Below are positions 7,559 through 10,759 of a DNA stretch of 10,759 nt, piece by piece; positions within the stretch are counted from its first letter, which is position 1; each line of letters begins with the position of its first letter. Source of the DNA: Lachnospiraceae bacterium UBA3641. GTDB lineage: Bacteria > Bacillota > Clostridia > Lachnospirales > Lachnospiraceae. The position numbers were made by a program, and so were the translations under genes. Location: the NCBI GenBank assembly GCA_002373875.1, contig DFKQ01000008.1, positions 1 to 10,759 on the forward strand. Direction: 5' to 3'. The notes below the pieces were generated by a model that worked only from the letters and a program-made list of their open reading frames with translations, ran no database searches and had not been told where the DNA came from.

Positions 7559-8200
7559 ATGAGAATAGCACTTATCAATGAAAATTCACAGGCTGCAAAA
7601 AACAAGATGGTCGAAACGGCTCTTAAAAATGTTGTGTACCCCATGGGGCATGAGGTTGTTAATTATGGTATGTATACAGCAGAGGATGAGTGCCAGCTCA
7701 CATATGTACAGAACGGAATACTGGCAGCCGTGCTGCTTAATTCGGGTGCAGCCGATTACGTGATCACAGGATGCGGAACGGGAGAGGGAGCCATGCTGGC
7801 ACTTAATTCGTTCCCGGGAGTCATATGCGGTCATGTTGAGGATGCGCTGGATGCATATACATTTGCCCAGATAAATGATGGTAATGCGATAGCCATACCA
7901 TTTGCCAAGGGCTTCGGCTGGGGCGGAGACTTAAATCTTGAGTATATATTTGAGAAGCTCTATTGTGAGGAGAGCGGACAGGGATACCCAAGAGAACGTG
8001 CCGTACCCGAGAAGCGTAACAAGAAGATACTTGATGAAGTAAAGAAGGTAACCTACAGAGATATATGCGATATCCTTAAAGAACTTGACAGAGAGCTTGT
8101 AAAGGGAGCACTTGGCGGTGAACATTTCAAGGAATATTTCTACAGGGACTGCAAGGACGACAGGATAAGGAATACCGTTAAAGAGATAATCGGAGCCTAG
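7559..8200 (+). CDS. RpiB/LacA/LacB-family sugar-phosphate isomerase, long form
   Basis: This 213-residue protein has the RpiB/LacAB fold at its N terminus and is expected to interconvert aldose and ketose phosphates. The segment GCGTGEGAMLALNSFPGV around residues 71-88 matches the family CGTGxG phosphate-binding loop, with Cys72 equivalent to the proton-transferring Cys of RpiB. It differs from classical RpiB in two ways: the N-terminal DHAG-type motif is replaced by ALINENSQ, and a ~60-residue charged C-terminal extension follows the ~150-residue core. The substrate is therefore uncertain; ribose 5-phosphate would make sense beside pncB, since it feeds PRPP, but this is inference. The ribosome site AAGGAGG (7547-7553) is the strongest in the window. 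The gene probably shares the pncB transcript, although a TACAAT (7539-7544) with a poor -35 could be a minor promoter. A hairpin overlaps its stop codon. Confidence 0.88.
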   Translation: MRIALINENSQAAKNKMVETALKNVVYPMGHEVVNYGMYTAEDECQLTYVQNGILAAVLLNSGAADYVITGCGTGEGAMLALNSFPGVICGHVEDALDAYTFAQINDGNAIAIPFAKGFGWGGDLNLEYIFEKLYCEESGQGYPRERAVPEKRNKKILDEVKKVTYRDICDILKELDRELVKGALGGEHFKEYFYRDCKDDRIRNTVKEIIGA

Positions 8201-8236
8201 TACCGTCCATGAACGAAGTGAATGGGTAACGGTACT
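8199..8236 (+). repeat. Hairpin overlapping the isomerase stop codon
   Basis: AGTACCGT (8199-8206) pairs exactly with ACGGTACT (8229-8236). The stem continues as CCAT (8207-8210) with ATGG (8222-8225), leaving a 3-nt bulge GTA and the loop GAACGAAGTGA. The TAG stop is at 8198-8200. No T tract follows, so it is not a standard terminator; it could stabilise the upstream mRNA end or be a dispersed palindromic repeat. The octamer TGAACGAA occurs here and in inverted repeat A at 1935-1942. The rest of the gap to 8321 holds only a weak TAATAA/TTATTA hairpin (8261-8279) and no T-box consensus. Confidence 0.65.
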
Positions 8237-8321
8237 GGCATTCGACCGGAGTAAGTCAGATAATAAACTTGCGTTATTAGAGGAGAATAATAAAGAAACA
8301 TTCAGGGAAAGAGGATACAGG

Positions 8322-10759
8322 ATGTACAGTAAGGTATCGACAGATTTAAGTTTTGTAGAAAGAGAAAAAGAGATAGAGAAGTTCTGGTCTGACAATGATA
8401 TTTTCAGAAAGAGCATGGAAAACAGGAAGGAAGGGGAGACCTATACCTTCTACGACGGACCGCCCACAGCCAACGGTAAGCCCCATATAGGCCACGTTCT
8501 TACCCGTGTCATTAAGGATATGATACCAAGGTACCGTACCATGAAGGGTTACTATGTTCCCCGTAAGGCAGGATGGGATACCCACGGCCTTCCGGTCGAG
8601 CTTGAGGTTGAGAAGAAGTTAGGCCTTGACGGTAAGGAACAGATAGAAGAATACGGGCTTGATCCCTTTATCAAGGAATGTAAGGAATCCGTATGGAAGT
8701 ACAAGGGAATGTGGGAGGACTTCTCGGGAACCGTAGGTTTCTGGGCCGATATGGATGACCCCTACGTTACCTATCATGATGATTTTATCGAGTCAGAATG
8801 GTGGGCTCTTAAGCAGATATGGGATAAGGGCCTTCTCTACAAGGGCTTCAAGATCGTTCCCTACTGCCCCCGCTGCGGAACTCCTCTTTCATCACATGAG
8901 GTTGCCCAAGGCTACAAGACGCTTAAGGAGAGGACCGCGATCGTCAGGTTTAAGATAAAGGGTGAGGAGAATGCCTACTTCCTTGCATGGACAACAACAC
9001 CCTGGACCCTTGCCTCAAATATCGCCCTATGTGTTAATCCCGATGAGACCTATGTAAGGGTCAAGGCGGCCGACGGCATGGTATATATACTGGCTCAGGC
9101 CCTTGCGGACAGCGTGCTTGGTTCTATTGAGAGGGAAGAAGGAACACCCGCTTATGAGGTTATCGAGACCTATAAGGGTAAGGATCTTGAATATAAGGAA
9201 TACGAACCCCTGTATCAGTGCGCTGCGGATGAGGCCGAGAAACAGCACAAGAAAGCCTTCTATATATATGTGGATGATTATGTAACGATGTCCGATGGTA
9301 CCGGTATCGTTCATATAGCTCCAGCCTTCGGTGAGGATGATGCAAGGGTAGGACGTAAATATGATGCACCCTTTGTACAGATGGTAGATGAGCAGGGTGT
9401 CATGAAGGATGTTACCCCCTTTGCCGGTATGAGATGCAAGCCTACCAAGGCAGAGCTTGAGGCAGGTGCCATTGATTGTGATAAGAACGTTCTTATAGAG
9501 CTTGACAAGAGGGGACAGCTCTTCTCGGCTCCCAAGGTTGAGCATGACTATCCCCACTGCTGGAGGTGTGACACTCCCCTGCTTTACTATGCAAGAGAGT
9601 CATGGTTCATTAAGATGACTGCTGTAAGGGATGACCTTGTTGCCAACAATAAGACCGTTAACTGGATCCCACCTTCGATAGGTGAGGGACGTTTCGGCAA
9701 CTGGCTTGAGAACATCCAGGACTGGGGCGTATCACGTAACCGTTACTGGGGAACACCCCTTAATATCTGGGAGTGTCAGGACTGCGGCAAGCAGATATGT
9801 ATAGGTTCCAGGGAAGAGCTTAAGAAGGCAAGCGGAAGGGATGATGCCCTTACGGTAGAGCTTCACAGGCCGTATATTGATGATTTTGCATGTACGTGTC
9901 CCGACTGCGGTAAGAGGAATGTAGGAATCCTTTCGGATTCCTCTGATGCCTCAAAGCCGGCGGGCTCCCCCGACACATCGGTCGGGGGCAGTATGAAGAG
10001 GGTACCTGAGGTTATCGACTGTTGGTTTGATTCGGGTGCAATGCCCTTCGCCCAGCATCATTATCCATTCGAGAACAAAGAGCTCTTCGAGCAGCAGTTC
10101 CCGGCCCAGTTCATTTCAGAAGCAGTTGATCAGACAAGAGGCTGGTTCTACTCGCTTATGGCTGAATCGACCCTCCTCTTTAACAAGTCGCCCTATGAGA
10201 ATGTAATAGTGCTTGGTCTTGTACTGGATGAGAACGGCGAGAAGATGAGTAAGAGCAAGGGTAATGCGGTGGATCCCTTCAATGCTCTTAAGACGATGGG
10301 TGCCGATGCGATAAGGTGGTACTTCTACATTAACTCGGCTCCATGGCTTCCCAACCGTTTCCATGACAAGGCAGTTATGGAAGGACAGAGAAAGTTCATG
10401 GGCACGCTGTGGAATACCTATGCCTTCTTCGTTCTCTATGCGAATATAGATGATTTTGACGCAAGTAAGTATGAGCTTGAAGATAATGAAGGAATCCCTA
10501 TGGATTCCTCTGATGCCTCAAAGCCGGCGGGCTACCCCGGCGCAAAGGTCGGGGTCAGATACGATAAGCTATCGGTAATGGATAAGTGGATACTAAGCAA
10601 GCTCAATACCGTTGTCGGTGAAGTGGACGATAACCTCTTTAATTACAGGATTCCCGAGGCTGCAAGGGCATTGTCGGAATTCGTAGATGACCTGAGTAAC
10701 TGGTATGTGAGAAGGTGCCGTGAGCGTTTCTGGGCCAAGGGCATGGAGCAGGATAAGAT
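8322..10759 (+). CDS. ileS: Isoleucyl-tRNA synthetase, eukaryote-like type 2 (3' truncated by window)
   Basis: The enzyme charges tRNA-Ile with isoleucine in the cytoplasm. The first 812 codons are present and the frame is open to the edge; clostridial homologues are about 1,035-1,040 residues, so roughly the last quarter is missing. The class I signature HIGH is at residues 55-58 (KPHIGHV) and KMSKS at 641-645. WTTTPWTL and DDARVGRKYD mark the CP1 editing domain, and CPRCG, CWRCD, CQDCG and CPDCG are zinc-knuckle-like pairs. PPTANGKPHIGH and overall similarity point to the eukaryote-like IleRS2 class, known elsewhere for reduced mupirocin sensitivity. The start at 8322 has AGAGG (8310-8314) at good spacing. 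The oddity is two in-frame insertions of about 26 residues, R532-S557 and D721-R746, encoded by copies of one palindromic repeat. The reading frame and all signature motifs are intact, so the gene is probably functional. Confidence 0.97.
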   Translation, partial: MYSKVSTDLSFVEREKEIEKFWSDNDIFRKSMENRKEGETYTFYDGPPTANGKPHIGHVLTRVIKDMIPRYRTMKGYYVPRKAGWDTHGLPVELEVEKKLGLDGKEQIEEYGLDPFIKECKESVWKYKGMWEDFSGTVGFWADMDDPYVTYHDDFIESEWWALKQIWDKGLLYKGFKIVPYCPRCGTPLSSHEVAQGYKTLKERTAIVRFKIKGEENAYFLAWTTTPWTLASNIALCVNPDETYVRVKAADGMVYILAQALADSVLGSIEREEGTPAYEVIETYKGKDLEYKEYEPLYQCAADEAEKQHKKAFYIYVDDYVTMSDGTGIVHIAPAFGEDDARVGRKYDAPFVQMVDEQGVMKDVTPFAGMRCKPTKAELEAGAIDCDKNVLIELDKRGQLFSAPKVEHDYPHCWRCDTPLLYYARESWFIKMTAVRDDLVANNKTVNWIPPSIGEGRFGNWLENIQDWGVSRNRYWGTPLNIWECQDCGKQICIGSREELKKASGRDDALTVELHRPYIDDFACTCPDCGKRNVGILSDSSDASKPAGSPDTSVGGSMKRVPEVIDCWFDSGAMPFAQHHYPFENKELFEQQFPAQFISEAVDQTRGWFYSLMAESTLLFNKSPYENVIVLGLVLDENGEKMSKSKGNAVDPFNALKTMGADAIRWYFYINSAPWLPNRFHDKAVMEGQRKFMGTLWNTYAFFVLYANIDDFDASKYELEDNEGIPMDSSDASKPAGYPGAKVGVRYDKLSVMDKWILSKLNTVVGEVDDNLFNYRIPEAARALSEFVDDLSNWYVRRCRERFWAKGMEQDK
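9918..9991 (+). repeat. Coding palindromic element, copy 1, in ileS
   Basis: This ~74-bp element contains three hairpins in series. SL1 is AGGAATCC/GGATTCCT (9923-9930 with 9935-9942, loop TTTC). SL2 is AGCC/GGCT (9955-9958 with 9963-9966, loop GGCG). SL3 is CCCCCGAC/GTCGGGGG (9967-9974 with 9981-9988, loop ACATCG). It is translated as part of IleRS and contains DSSDASKPAG. It sits directly after the CPDCGK knuckle and before MKRVPEVIDCWFDSG, where homologues I remember have only one or two linking residues. Its second half is far richer in G and C than the surrounding gene. Confidence 0.9.
10485..10558 (+). repeat. Coding palindromic element, copy 2, in ileS
   Basis: This is the same element 567 bp (189 codons) downstream and in the same reading phase. 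SL1 is AGGAATCC/GGATTCCT (10490-10497 with 10502-10509, loop CTAT). SL2 is at 10522-10533. SL3 is ACCCCGGC/GTCGGGGT (10534-10541 with 10548-10555, loop GCAAAG), with one G-T pair. The core (10490-10558) matches copy 1 at 60 of 69 positions, including 32 consecutive identical bases from 10502. It again encodes DSSDASKPAG. It lies in the linker between the catalytic part and the anticodon-binding domain, between KYELE and YDKLSVMDKW. Confidence 0.9.

Noticed and set aside
7931..8416. 161-codon reading frame on the minus strand
   Set aside because: It spans the end of the isomerase gene, a hairpin and the start of ileS in antisense, and its low-complexity Ser/Leu-rich translation matches no protein I recognise.
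9420..9485. Roughly ten extra residues in the IleRS editing-domain region (around CKPTKAELEAGAIDC)
   Set aside because: It has no sequence relation to the palindromic element and could be normal length variation within the family.
9027..9557. 176-codon reading frame on the minus strand
   Set aside because: It lies wholly antisense to conserved IleRS sequence, with no ribosome site or recognisable protein, and is a shadow of ileS codon bias.
9918..10558. Two-copy repeat considered as a CRISPR or tandem repeat
   Set aside because: There are only two copies 567 bp apart with conserved IleRS coding sequence between them, so it is neither an array nor a tandem repeat.
8322..10759. ileS considered as a disrupted pseudogene because of the two insertions
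   Set aside because: Both insertions keep the frame, contain no stops, and leave HIGH, KMSKS and the editing-domain motifs intact.

Overview
The window looks like a chromosomal housekeeping region from a low-to-mid GC Clostridia bacterium, most likely of the Lachnospiraceae type. The basis is protein character (clostridial eukaryote-like IleRS, OGG1-type glycosylase, YgiQ radical SAM protein, solitary COG3044-type ATPase), heavy use of ATA (Ile) and AGG (Arg) codons, strong AGGAGG-like ribosome binding sites and tRNAs without an encoded CCA. All genes run on the + strand. I see no transposase, phage gene, CRISPR array or defence locus.

Layout. Positions 1-150 hold the end of a tRNA cluster (a 3' tRNA fragment, a complete tRNA-Cys(GCA)) and its terminator. 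Then come a predicted ABC-class ATPase (196-1890), a hairpin-rich intergenic stretch with three inverted repeats (1933-2054), an unrecognised 82-residue protein (2083-2331), an OGG1-family 8-oxoguanine DNA glycosylase (2455-3267), and a YgiQ-family radical SAM protein (best start 3379, to 5316) overlapping by 4 bp a patatin-like phospholipase (5313-6164). After a near-consensus promoter (6205-6233) comes pncB (6290-7504), followed by a long-form RpiB/LacAB-type isomerase (7559-8200). A hairpin overlaps that gene's stop codon, and ileS starts at 8322 and runs off the right edge.

The most interesting signal lies inside ileS. Two copies of a ~74-bp, GC-rich palindromic element (9918-9991 and 10485-10558) sit in the same reading frame and each adds about 25 residues to IleRS without breaking it. 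Over their 69-bp core, 60 positions are identical. All nine differences fall in hairpin loops or keep stem pairing, including a C-G to A-T covariation. This is the signature of a mobile or recombining structured element that tolerates being translated, by analogy with Rickettsia palindromic elements. I do not know of it being described in this family, but I cannot search. Other hairpins between genes (1933-2054, 3319-3350, 8199-8236) share short words and suggest more than one dispersed palindromic repeat family.

Functional links are modest. YgiQ and the phospholipase are probably co-transcribed, and pncB plus the isomerase probably form a second unit under the 6205 promoter. Elsewhere the neighbours look functionally unrelated.
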